Origin: Cladorhizidae sp. MBARI D1340-BT2 | Lineage: Eukaryota; Porifera; Demospongiae; Poecilosclerida; Cladorhizidae | DNA: 64,000 nucleotides | Direction of reading: 5' to 3' | NCBI GenBank assembly: GCA_028752905.1 | Contig: JAQNBH010000005.1 | Coordinates: forward strand, 3,768,328-3,832,327 | Shown: piece by piece, positions 1 to 11,300 of the stretch | How positions within the stretch are numbered: the stretch's first letter is position 1 | Layout: the number at the start of each line of letters is the position of its first letter | The notes under the pieces: generated by a model | The model's database searches: none | Told to the model about the DNA's origin: nothing | The model's input: the letters and a program-made list of their open reading frames with translations, nothing else | Translations under genes and position numbers: made by a program

Positions 1-1269
1 TCAGAGCGCTTGGTTCAACCAATGGAAATGGCTTCACTACGAGACATGGCTTATTGTTTCACGTGTGTGCAAGCAATCCAAACAGGTAAGATACAGTGGG
101 GCAGCTTCTGCTAGTAAGCCTAGCTGCCACTCATATTGGCAGCAATCATTCCATATTTCACAGCTAGTATATATTTTAGGTAAACTGAAGATGATAAGGA
201 AACATGCAGACTCAACCTTTTTGTCTGGGTTCAGTAACTGGAAGGATAGAACTCGATGTTTCAACAAACATGAGAGCACAAAATATCATAAAGCAGCTAC
301 CGATTTAGTGATCACTATACCAGGTACGACTAGTGATGTTGGAAGTATGTTATCTTCTCAACATGCTTTGCAAAAAGCCGTGAACAGAGGAGTACCTTAT
401 CAAGATAGCTCAGTATATTCAATTCCTAGCTAGACAAGGAATAGCTTTTCGTGGTGCTGGTGATGAAGTTGCCAGTAACTTCATGCAATTAATGCATCTT
501 CGTGCATTGGACGATCCTGCAATATCGGCCATGTTAAGTAAGAAAACTGATAAATATACTAGTCCCCAAATACAAAATGAAGTTATTAAAATAATGCATT
601 ACATATTCTTCGAGATATAGCCAGTTCTATCCAGCAAGCCAAGTATTTTGCCCTGATGGCTGATGAAGTGTCGGATGCATCCAATATAAGGAGCAATTCG
701 TAATTTGCTTTCGGTGGGTTGATGATGATTTTCAACCCCATGAAGACTTCTATGGCCTTGACCATGTTGAGTCCATAAAAGCAGATGTCTTGGTTGGTAG
801 TTTGAAGGATGTGATTGGTCGTATGAGTCTTAGCATTCATAACTGTCGTGCTCAATGCTATGATGGTGCTGCAAACATGTGTGGTATAAGGGGTGGGACT
901 TCTACTCAAATTTGTGGAGAAGAGTCACGAGCTATTTTTGTCCATTGCTATGGTCATGCTTTAAATTTAGCTGCTGGAGATACCATCAAGAATAATCAAA
1001 TTCTGAGGAATACTCTAGATACTACTTTTGAAATATCTAAACTGCTTAAATACTCACCTCGGCGAGAAGGCTTGTTTAACAAGATTAAGGCAGAAATTAG
1101 TCCTGGAACAACTGGTTTTAGAACCCTCTGTCCCACTAGGTGGACAGTCAGGGCGTCCTCACTGAGCAGCATCATTCCAATTATGATGTTGTTCAGGCAG
1201 TTTGGGAAGAAGCTCTTGCTTCCCCCAGATCCCCCTACCCTTGAATACCCTGCACAGTCTGCCAATTAG
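1..1269 (+). pseudogene. hAT/ZMYM-like transposase pseudogene, copy A (5' end cut by window)
   Basis: The translated pieces match the TTF-zinc-finger/ZMYM1-like hAT transposase family. Seen in order: WFNQWKWLHY, a CFTC zinc-finger half, GFSNWKDRTRCFNKHES, YIQFLARQG, DIASSIQQAKYF, ADEVSDASN, FRWVDDDFQPHEDF, NCRAQCYDGAANM, HCYGHALNLAAGDTIK, KYSPRREGLFNKIKAEI and CPTRWTVRAS. A GT-AG intron (about 86-179) joins the two halves of the zinc finger in phase. Several frameshifts separate the blocks: near 45, near 395, near 600, near 690 and near 1175. A stop follows soon after CPTRWTVR, so the C-terminal dimerisation region is lost. The protein would have cut and pasted its own element; this copy cannot. 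The product class is solid; the family name is from memory of the motifs. Confidence 0.88.
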
Positions 1270-1497
1270 GTACACATTTTTCCTCCCCATTTTTCCTCCT
1301 CCCCCCCCTAACAAAAATTTCTGTATAAATCCTGCTGTAGCTCCAAAAGGAGTGCTATTAGATAGAGTATAAGTTGGGTGTGTTTATTCCAGTAGCAAGT
1401 AAAGCCACTCCCATTGTGGGTGTGGCTTAGTTGTACAGGTTTACATTTGCTTCCTACGGGCCTGCTAGAGTGGTAAGAGGGTTCGCCTTTCTCACAG

Positions 1498-1650
1498 GTA
1501 GCACTCTCTATATAGGGAAGTGTGGTAGCACTCTCTATATTGGGAAGTGTGGCAGCACTCTCTATATAGGGAAGTGTGGTAGCACTCTCTATATAGGGAA
1601 GTGTGGTAGCACTCTCTATATAGGGAAGTGTACTAGCACTCTCTATAAGG
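1498..1650. repeat. 27-bp minisatellite, about 5.5 copies
   Basis: The unit contains GTAGCACTCTCTATATAGGG followed by AAGTGTG. The same array recurs at 5478-5630, and three further units lie at about 2893-2970. The period is divisible by three, so open frames on both strands (TLYIGKCGS and its reverse) are by-products, not genes. Confidence 0.9.
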
Positions 1651-1937
1651 TGTTGCTTAGCAGTGTAGACACCCACACTGGTGGACTAGCTGTTGCTTAG
1701 CAGTGCAGACACCCACACTGGTGGACTAGCTGTTGCTTAGCAGTGCAGACACCCACACTGGTGGACTAGCTGTTGCTTAGCAGTGCAGACACCCACACTG
1801 GTGGACTAGCTGTTGCTTAGCAGTGTAGACACCCACACTGGTGGACTAGGTGTTGCTTAGCAGTGCAGACACCCACACTGGTGGACTAGCTGTTGCTTAG
1901 CAGTGCAGACACCCACACTGGTGGACTAGCTGTTGCT
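1651..1937. repeat. 40-bp minisatellite, 7 copies
   Basis: The unit begins TGTTGCTTAGCAGTGCAGAC and continues ACCCACACTGGTGGACTAGC. It recurs at 5631-5917 (7 copies) and in a shorter run at about 2602-2744. It abuts the 30-bp array at a shared TGTTGCTTAG. Confidence 0.92.
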
Positions 1938-1940
1938 TAG

Positions 1941-2540
1941 TGTAGCATTACTACTTACTGGACTACATAGTGTAGCATCACTACTTACTGGACTACATAG
2001 TGTAGCATCACTACTTACTGGACTACATAGTGTAGCATCACTACTTACTGGACTACATAGTGTAGCATCATTACTTACTGGACTACATAGTGTAGCATCA
2101 CTACTTACTGGACTACATAGTGTAGCATCACTACTTACTGGACTACATAGTGTAGCATCATTACTTACTGGACTACATAGTCTAGCATCACTACTTACTG
2201 GACTACATAGTGTAGCATCATTACTTACTGGACTACATAGTGTAGCATCACTACTTACTGGACTACATAGTGTAGCATTACTACTTACTGGACTACATAG
2301 TGTAGCATCACTACTTACTGGACTACATAGTGCAGCATCACTACTTACTGGACTACATAGTATAGCATCACTACTTACTGGACTACATAGTGTAGCATCA
2401 TTACTTACTGGACTACATAGTGTAGCATCACTACTTACTGGACTACATAGTGCAGCATCACTACTTACTGGACTACATAGTGTAGCATCACTACTTACTG
2501 GACTACATAGTGTAGCATCACTACTTACTGGACTACATAG
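1941..2540. repeat. 30-bp minisatellite, 20 copies
   Basis: The unit is TGTAGCATCACTACTTACTG followed by GACTACATAG. Sporadic C/T changes occur at the CTACTT/TTACTT position. The 30-bp period keeps frames open on both strands (LLTGLHSVAS on +, CSPVSSDATL on -). These are low-complexity translations with no independent sign of coding. Confidence 0.95.
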
Positions 2541-2601
2541 TGTCACTACCAGTGCTGGTGTAGAGCTAGCTAGTCTAGTAGTCCAGTGCTGGTGTAGAGC
2601 T

Positions 2602-2970
2602 AGTGCAGACACCCACACTGGTGGACTAGCTGTTGCTTAGCAGTGTAGACACCCACACTGGTGGACTAGCTGTTGCTTAGCAGTGCAGACACCCACACTG
2701 GTGGACTAGCTGTTGCTTAGCAGTGTAGACACCCACACTGGTGGACTTGGCCACAACGATGATGCTTCTGGTGAGTCTAGAGATGACTAGGTCTAGTGCT
2801 ACATGTGTGCCTAGAGATGACTAGGTCTAGTGCTACATGTGTGTCTAGAGATGACTAGGTCTAGTGCTACATGTGTGCCTAGAGATGACTATGTATATTG
2901 GGAAGTGTGCTAGCACTCTCTATATTGGGAAGTGTGGCAGCACTCTCTATATTGGGAAGTGTGGTAGTGT
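2602..2970. repeat. Mixed minisatellite block: 40-bp, 34-bp and 27-bp units
   Basis: About 3.5 copies of the 40-bp unit (2602-2744) are followed, after a short spacer, by about 3.3 copies of a 34-bp unit starting CTAGAGATGACTAGGTCTAG (2777-2892), then three 27-bp units (2893-2970). The same unit types recur in a different order within one element, so local copying has shuffled them. Confidence 0.85.
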
Positions 2971-3867
2971 CAGAGAAAGCCCTGACAGCGGAAGCTGTTA
3001 GAGGGGAAACACGTCAGAGGGAGGTTGACACTACACACCCACAAGTGGCAGTAGACACCCACCAACTCAGAACAAAAACCGCAACTATGGATCATCCCAC
3101 TTCAACAGCAGAGACCCCTGATTGGTTGGAAAAAGGAACTCCTGATTGGTCAGATCAGTCTCTGAGGAGAATGATCCTAGGCACAACACAAGATAAACCA
3201 GCTGCCCATAAAAGAACAAGAGACTTCGAGAGAGGAGGAGAAGGAGTAATCAACAAGCCGGAAGAAAGAAGGAATGCCCCTCAACAAACTAACTCCTCAA
3301 TGAACTGAAGAGAGACTCGGAACTGAGCTGACTTGGCTCTGTGTAATATATAATTTGGTAGAAAACAATAGGAGTAATGATGTATTGATAGACGCGTGGT
3401 CGTGTACATCATTTTGTTATTGTTGATTATAATCAACTTACCTTATACAGAAAAGGAGGGCAGAGGTCTAGAGAGAGAGAGAAGACTCTGTTTGATTATA
3501 TGCTTGGTCTAGATAAGGCTATTGTGAGAGAGAAGCAATAGTAAGGTCTGGGCGTCAAAGAAAGCGAACCTGGAAAGAGAGGTTGTGCTGAGACTTCTTC
3601 TGAAGATTTATATTGTTAGGAAGTAATATTCCGTATAGGTTTGGACCGAACACGCCTACTTCACGAAAACCACACTTTTTTTAAATTTTTTTAATTTTTT
3701 TATATTTTTTTTATATTATTTTTTTTTTTTACTTCACAGTATCATATGGTGAGACATGAATAGAAGTACACTGAAGGACAACTAGCCTACCTATGTGACT
3801 AGTAGCAATGGATAAAAATTATTAAATTAATATTTAATTAAAGATAGTCAGATTTCGTCTTTTCAGC
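2971..3867. other. Rest of the 3,980-bp unit: no recognised gene
   Basis: A + strand open frame (about 2898-3308) encodes a polar stretch including TPDWLEKGTPDWSDQSL, but I recognise no family. Two copies of CTGATTGG (inverted CCAAT) lie at about 3118-3152. A long T/A-rich run (about 3679-3731) precedes the transposase start of copy B. This may be the 5' flank or leader of the hAT element. Confidence 0.4.
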
Positions 3868-5249
3868 ATGGCTTCCAGGTTACCAAATTGTCCTAAGCTT
3901 CCCGATCATCCGACTCAACCAACTAACTTTAGTTTTCCTAAGCGATCTTTCGGCCGAACCAATATCTCTTATCGCTCTTTTCAGAGCGCTTGGTTCAACC
4001 AATGGAAATGGCTTCACTACGAGACATGGCTTATTGTTTCACGTGTGTGCAAGCAATCCAAACAGGTAAGATACAGTGGGGCAGCTTCTGCTAGTAAGCC
4101 TAGCTGCCACTCATATTGGCAGCAATCATTCCATATTTCACAGCTAGTATATATTTTAGGTAAACTGAAGATGATAAGGAAACATGCAGACTCAACCTTT
4201 TTGTCTGGGTTCAGTAACTGGAAGGATAGAACTCGATGTTTCAACAAACATGAGAGCACAAAATATCATAAAGCAGCTACCGATTTAGTGATCACTATAC
4301 CAGGTACGACTAGTGATGTTGGAAGTATGTTATCTTCTCAACATGCTTTGCAAAAAGCCGTGAACAGAGGAGTACCTTATCAAGATAGCTCAGTATATTC
4401 AATTCCTAGCTAGACAAGGAATAGCTTTTCGTGGTGCTGGTGATGAAGTTGCCAGTAACTTCATGCAATTAATGCATCTTCGTGCATTGGACGATCCTGC
4501 AATATCGGCCATGTTAAGTAAGAAAACTGATAAATATACTAGTCCCCAAATACAAAATGAAGTTATTAAAATAATGCATTACATATTCTTCGAGATATAG
4601 CCAGTTCTATCCAGCAAGCCAAGTATTTTGCCCTGATGGCTGATGAAGTGTCGGATGCATCCAATATAAGGAGCAATTCGTAATTTGCTTTCGGTGGGTT
4701 GATGATGATTTTCAACCCCATGAAGACTTCTATGGCCTTGACCATGTTGAGTCCATAAAAGCAGATGTCTTGGTTGGTAGTTTGAAGGATGTGATTGGTC
4801 GTATGAGTCTTAGCATTCATAACTGTCGTGCTCAATGCTATGATGGTGCTGCAAACATGTGTGGTATAAGGGGTGGGACTTCTACTCAAATTTGTGGAGA
4901 AGAGTCACGAGCTATTTTTGTCCATTGCTATGGTCATGCTTTAAATTTAGCTGCTGGAGATACCATCAAGAATAATCAAATTCTGAGGAATACTCTAGAT
5001 ACTACTTTTGAAATATCTAAACTGCTTAAATACTCACCTCGGCGAGAAGGCTTGTTTAACAAGATTAAGGCAGAAATTAGTCCTGGAACAACTGGTTTTA
5101 GAACCCTCTGTCCCACTAGGTGGACAGTCAGGGCGTCCTCACTGAGCAGCATCATTCCAATTATGATGTTGTTCAGGCAGTTTGGGAAGAAGCTCTTGCT
5201 TCCCCCAGATCCCCCTACCCTTGAATACCCTGCACAGTCTGCCAATTAG
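3868..5249 (+). pseudogene. hAT/ZMYM-like transposase pseudogene, copy B
   Basis: Same pseudogene as at the window start, shifted by 3,980 bp, with the 5' end included. An ATG at 3868 opens a run (MASRLPNCPKLPDHP) leading into the WLHY motif. The intron lies at about 4066-4159. The frameshifts and the premature end after CPTRWTVR are shared with copy A, so the copies arose after the gene was already dead. I saw one clear base difference downstream (ATTT at about 1318, ATGT at about 5298). No terminal inverted repeats could be placed with confidence, because minisatellites follow directly. Confidence 0.88.
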
Positions 5250-5917
5250 GTACACATTTTTCCTCCCCATTTTTCCTCCTCCCCCCCCTAACAAAAATGT
5301 CTGTATAAATCCTGCTGTAGCTCCAAAAGGAGTGCTATTAGATAGAGTATAAGTTGGGTGTGTTTATTCCAGTAGCAAGTAAAGCCACTCCCATTGTGGG
5401 TGTGGCTTAGTTGTACAGGTTTACATTTGCTTCCTACGGGCCTGCTAGAGTGGTAAGAGGGTTCGCCTTTCTCACAGGTAGCACTCTCTATATAGGGAAG
5501 TGTGGTAGCACTCTCTATATTGGGAAGTGTGGCAGCACTCTCTATATAGGGAAGTGTGGTAGCACTCTCTATATAGGGAAGTGTGGTAGCACTCTCTATA
5601 TAGGGAAGTGTACTAGCACTCTCTATAAGGTGTTGCTTAGCAGTGTAGACACCCACACTGGTGGACTAGCTGTTGCTTAGCAGTGCAGACACCCACACTG
5701 GTGGACTAGCTGTTGCTTAGCAGTGCAGACACCCACACTGGTGGACTAGCTGTTGCTTAGCAGTGCAGACACCCACACTGGTGGACTAGCTGTTGCTTAG
5801 CAGTGTAGACACCCACACTGGTGGACTAGGTGTTGCTTAGCAGTGCAGACACCCACACTGGTGGACTAGCTGTTGCTTAGCAGTGCAGACACCCACACTG
5901 GTGGACTAGCTGTTGCT
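3981..5917 (+). repeat. Direct duplication, copy B (partner 1-1937)
   Basis: Second copy of the 3,980-bp unit. The part between the two copies (about 2541-3867) appears once in the window: the downstream copy runs into a longer 30-bp array and then leaves the unit at about 6997. Confidence 0.9.
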
Positions 5918-5920
5918 TAG

Positions 5921-6996
5921 TGTAGCATTACTACTTACTGGACTACATAGTGTAGCATCACTACTTACTGGACTACATAGTGTAGCATCACTACTTACTG
6001 GACTACATAGTGTAGCATTACTACTTACTGGACTACATAGTGTAGCATCACTACTTACTGGACTACATAGTGTAGCATCATTACTTACTGGACTACATAG
6101 TGTAGCATCATTACTTACTGGACTACATAGTGTAGCATCATTACTTACTGGACTACATAGTGTAGCATCACTACTTACTGGACTACATAGTGTAGCATCA
6201 CTACTTACTGGACTACATAGTGTAGCATCACTACTTACTGGACTACATAGTGTAGCATCACTACTTACTGGACTACATAGTGTAGCATCACTACTTACTG
6301 GACTACATAGTGCAGCATCATTACTTACTGGACTACATAGTGTAGCATCACTACTTACTGGACTACATAGTGTAGCATCACTACTTACTGGACTACATAG
6401 TGTAGCATCACTACTTACTGGACTACATAGTGTAGCATCACTACTTACTGGACTACATAGTGTAGCATCACTACTTACTGGACTACATAGTGTAGCATCA
6501 CTACTTACTGGACTACATAGTGTAGCATCATTACTTACTGGACTACATAGTGTAGCATCATTACTTACTGGACTACATAGTGTAGCATCACTACTTACTG
6601 GACTACATAGTGTAGCATCACTACTTACTGGACTACATAGTGTAGCATCACTACTTACTGGACTACATAGTGTAGCATCACTACTTACTGGACTACATAG
6701 TGTAGCATCACTACTTACTGGACTACATAGTGTAGCATCACTACTTACTGGACTACATAGTGTAGCATCACTACTTACTGGACTACATAGTGTAGCATCA
6801 TTACTTACTGGACTACATAGTGTAGCATCACTACTTACTGGACTACATAGTGTAGCATCACTACTTACTGGACTACATAGTGTAGCATCACTACTTACTG
6901 GACTACATAGTGTAGCATCACTACTTACTGGACTACATAGTGTAGCATCACTACTTACTGGACTACATACTGCAGCATTGCTACTTACTGAACTAA
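5921..6996. repeat. 30-bp minisatellite, 35 copies plus one diverged copy
   Basis: Same unit as at 1941-2540, expanded to 35 near-identical copies. The last one (from about 6971) is diverged and runs into unique sequence. Homogeneity is very high, with only C/T changes at one or two positions, which points to recent expansion. The long + strand open frame is an artefact of the 30-bp period. Confidence 0.95.
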
Positions 6997-7102
6997 ATGT
7001 AATAAGTTATAAGTTTTCAATCACTTTCGAAACAACATGAATTTTTTTCTCTTGAAACTTTCATAAATTGAAATAACGCCAAATTAAGGTACGTGTACAT
7101 TC

Positions 7103-7313
7103 TCAATGAACTCTCAGTTGACATGATAACATTACTCTCAATAATCAACTTGAAATTGTATTCTCTCGACGTTTTGACTAGATGCTCTAGCCGTCATCAT
7201 TATTCCTGATGAATTCTAGAGCATCTAGTTGAAACGTTGAGAGAGTACAATTTCAAGTTGATTATTGAGAAGGTTATTAATGTTATTATGTCGACTGAGA
7301 GTTCATTGGGAAG
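7103..7313. mobile_element. Palindromic MITE (foldback), about 210 bp
   Basis: Two inverted arms of about 100 bp meet at the centre near 7205. The left arm starts CAATGAACTCTCAGTTGACA; the right arm ends with its near-exact complement. The tip reads TCATTATTCCTGATGAA. Half copies occur at about 24985-25100, 46536-46650 and 47965-48020, and a partial one at 7829-7890. There is no coding sequence. This is a non-autonomous hairpin element, family unknown. Confidence 0.85.
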
Positions 7314-8337
7314 AATAATTATGGTGGTCGTGGCCCAAGTTCAGGCTCTTGAGAGTGGCCAGGCAAGTCCATTCCAGTCTCGACTGAACCGCTCACACTC
7401 AAGTGCTAGGCTGATGTGCAATGCCTCCTTCACTAGCAGTTCCTTCTGTCTTCTGGCCTGGTCCAAGATGGTGGCTTCCTCCCACAAAATAGGAGAGATT
7501 GCAGCTCAGCCCTCACTTTTCACCTAAAGAGTCTCCTTTGTCTCTGTCTCGGTGTTGATGAAACCATTTCTTCCAGAATCATCATTCCAGAATCGTCATG
7601 TAAACAGTCACACAACAATTACTTCCCTCATGAAATATTTCAAGATAATTATTAGTGTAAGAGCATTCAGGCTTCAGTGTAGTTTGTAGAATGTAAGTCA
7701 GTCGTATTATGTACTGTTGTTGCATGATTCTGATAGCTCTTTTCATGTAGCAATATTTATGTCTAGTGCAGTGTACCTCCTGCAACCCGTAAACACAATA
7801 ATGGATACAAGACCAAAAGAACACAGATCGTTCCTGATGAAGGCTAGAGCATCTAGTGGAAACATCGAGAGAATACAAATTCAAGTTTGATTATCACGTA
7901 ACAGACCATCATGATTTATTAGTCCGCTACTCCACCAATAACATGCCAATATCCCTTACAAAATTCCTGGGGAGAACACTGATGTGTGTATATATATATA
8001 TACATATATATACTTAGAAGCTAGTTTGCTGATGAAGGCTACAAATAATGCTCAATGCTGTGTTAGGCATATACATCTCGTTATTCAAACTTGTACGATT
8101 ATTTTCAGCTAACATCATCAAATGTTCTGTGGATTTCTCTTTCAATCAGCTTACTCATCGTTATACTTCAGTCTTCACCAAGTTTACTTGATGAAGACAG
8201 AAATATTTCAGTTGAAACATTAACAACCAAAACAGAAATCTTCAGAACATTTTCTTCTTTATCTTGTGTTTGTTACACTCTGTGCTTATGCTCATCACAT
8301 GCATGCAGGAGCGGTGAGTGGGTGTAGTGACAACGAG
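7314..8337. other. No gene seen; MITE fragments and AT repeat
   Basis: It contains a fragment of the hairpin family (about 7829-7890, CTGATGAAGGCTAGAGCATC), a short TA microsatellite (about 7986-8011), a further TGATGAAGGCTA fragment at about 8031, and a looser relative of the same motif near 8188 (TTGATGAAGACAG...GTTGAAAC). Open frames here are short and unsupported. Confidence 0.6.
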
Positions 8338-11300
8338 TGTATGACAGGAACTAATGTTAGTATCCATGACAGGCACTAGTGTTAGTATCCATGACAGGAA
8401 CTAATGTTAGTATCCATGACAGGAACTAATGTTAGTATTCATGACAGGAACTAGTGTTAGTATCCATGACAGGAACTAGTGTTAGCATCCATGACAGGAA
8501 CTAGTGTTAGTATCCATGACAGGAACTAGTGTTAGTATCCATGACGGGAACTAGTGTTGGTATCCGTGACAGGAAAGAGTGTTAGTATCCATGACAGGAA
8601 CTAGTGTTAGTATCCATGACAGGAACTAGTGTTAGTATCCATGACAGGAACTAGTGTTAATATCCATGACAGGAACTAGTGCTAGTATCCATGACAAGAA
8701 CTAATGTTAGTATCCATGACAGGAACTAGTGTTAGTATCCATGACAGGAACTAGTGTTAGTATCCATGACAGGAACTAGTGTTAGTATCCATGACAGGCA
8801 CTAGTGTTAGTAGTATCCATGACAGGAACTAATGTTAGTATCCATGACAGGAACTAGTGTTAGCATCCATGACAGGAACTAGTGTCAGTATCCATGACAG
8901 GCATTAGTGTTAGTATTCATGACAGGAACTAGTGTTAGTATCCATGACAGGAGAACTAGTGTTAGTCTCCATGACAGGAACTAATGTTAGTATCCATGAC
9001 AGGAACTAGTGTTAATATCCATGACAGGAACTAATGTTAGTATCCATGACAGGAACTAGTGTTAGTATCCATAACAGGAACTAATGTTAGTATCCATGAC
9101 AGGAACTAGTGTTAGTATCCATGACAGGAACTAATGTTAGTATCCATGACAGGCACTAGTGTTAGTATCCATGACAGGCACTAGTGTCAGTATCCATGAC
9201 AGGCACTAGTGTTAGTATCCATGACAGGAACTAGTGTTAGTATCCATGACAGGAACTAATGTTAGTATCCATGACAGGAACTAGTGTCAGTATCCATGAC
9301 AGGAACTAGTGTTAGTATCCATGACAGGAACTAATGTTAGTATTCATGACAGGAACTAGTGTTAGTATCCATGACAGGAACTAGTGTTAGTATCCATGAC
9401 AGGAACTAGTGTTAGTATCCATGACAGGAACTAGTGTTAGTATTCATGACAGGAACTAATGTTAGTATCCATGACAGGAACTAGTGTTAGTATTCATGAC
9501 AGGAACTAATGTTAGTATCCATGACAGGAACTAGTGTTAGTATCCATGACAGGAACTAGTGTTAGTATCCATGACAGGAACTAGTGTTAGTATCCATGAC
9601 AGGAACTAGTGTTAGTGTCCATGACAGGAACTAGTGTTAGCATCCATGACAGGAACTAGTGTTAGTATCCATGACAGGAACTAGTGTTAGTATCCATGAC
9701 AGGAACTAATGTTAGTATCCATGACAGGAACTAATGTTAGTATCCATGACAGGAACTAGTGTTAGTATCCATGACAGAACTAGTGTTAGTATCCATGACA
9801 GGCACTAGTATTAGTATCCATGACAGGAACTAGTGTTAGTATCCATGACAGGAACTAGTGTTAGTATCCATGACAGGAACTAGTGTTAGTATTCATGACA
9901 GGAACTAGTGTTAGTATCCATGACAGGAACTAGTGTTAGTATCCATGGCAGGAACTAGTGTTAGTATCCATGACGGGCACTAATGTTAGTATCCATGACA
10001 GGAACTAGTGTTAGTATCCATGACAGGAACTAGTGTTAGTATCCATGACAGGAACTAGTGTTAGCATCCATGACAGGAACTAGTGTTAGTATCCATGACA
10101 GGAACTAATGTTAGTATCCATGACAGGAACTAGTGTTAGTATCCGTGACGGGAACTAGTGTTAGTATCCGTGACAGGAACTAGTGTTAGTATCCATGACA
10201 GGAACTAATGTTAGTATCCATGACAGGAACTAGTGTTAGTATCCATGACAGGAACTAGTGTTAGTATCCATGACAGGAACTAGTGTTAGTATCCATGACG
10301 GGAACTAGTGTTAGTATCCGTGACAGGAACTAGTGTTAGTATCCATGACAGGAACTAGTGTTAGTATCCATGACAGGAACTAGTGTTAGTATCCATGACA
10401 GGAACTAGTGTTAGTATCCATGACAGGAACTAGTGTTAGTATCCATGACAGGAACTAGTGTTAGTATCCATGACAGGAACTAGTGTTAGTATCCATGACA
10501 GGAACTAGTGTTAGTATCCATGACAGGAACTAGTGTTAGTATCCATGACAGGAACTAATGTTAGTATCCATGACAGGAACTAGTGTTAGTATCCATGACA
10601 GGAACTAGTGTTAGTATCCATGACACGAACTAGTGTTAGTATTCATGACAGGAACTAGTGTTAGTATCCATGACAGGAACTAATGTTAGTATCCATGACA
10701 GGAACTAGTGTTAGTATCCATGACAGGCACTAGTGTTAGTATCCATGACAGGAACTAATGTTAGTATCCATGACAGGAACTAATGTTAGTATTCATGACA
10801 GGAACTAGTGTTAGTATCCATGACAGGAACTAGTGTTAGCATCCATGACAGGAACTAGTGTTAGTATCCATGACAGGAACTAGTGTTAGTATCCATGACG
10901 GGAACTAGTGTTGGTATCCGTGACAGGAAAGAGTGTTAGTATCCATGACAGGAACTAGTGTTAGTATCCATGACAGGAACTAGTGTTAGTATCCATGACA
11001 GGAACTAGTGTTAATATCCATGACAGGAACTAGTGCTAGTATCCATGACAAGAACTAATGTTAGTATCCATGACAGGAACTAGTGTTAGTATCCATGACA
11101 GGAACTAGTGTTAGTATCCATGACAGGAACTAGTGTTAGTATCCATGACAGGAACTAGTGTTAGTATCCATGACAGGCACTAGTGTTAGTAGTATCCATG
11201 ACAGGAACTAATGTTAGTATCCATGACAGGAACTAGTGTTAGCATCCATGACAGGAACTAGTGTCAGTATCCATGACAGGCATTAGTGTTAGTATTCATG

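Larger units (their letters stand above)
1..1937 (+). repeat. Direct duplication, copy A (partner 3981-5917)
   Basis: The sequence here recurs almost base for base 3,980 bp downstream, including the transposase frameshifts, the C-run near 1305 and the order of 27-, 40- and 30-bp minisatellites. Similarity stays collinear until the 30-bp array, where copy numbers differ (about 20 against 35). This is a very recent tandem duplication or an assembly duplication; the sequence cannot tell which. Confidence 0.9.

Noticed and set aside
586..909. Minus frame of 107 codons, repeated at 4566-4889
   Set aside because: Antisense shadow of the transposase pseudogene.
1926..7040. Long open frames of 10-residue repeats (LLTGLHSVAS, CSPVSSDATL)
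   Set aside because: They coincide exactly with the 30-bp minisatellite, are open on both strands because 30 is a multiple of three, and have no start, splice or homology support.
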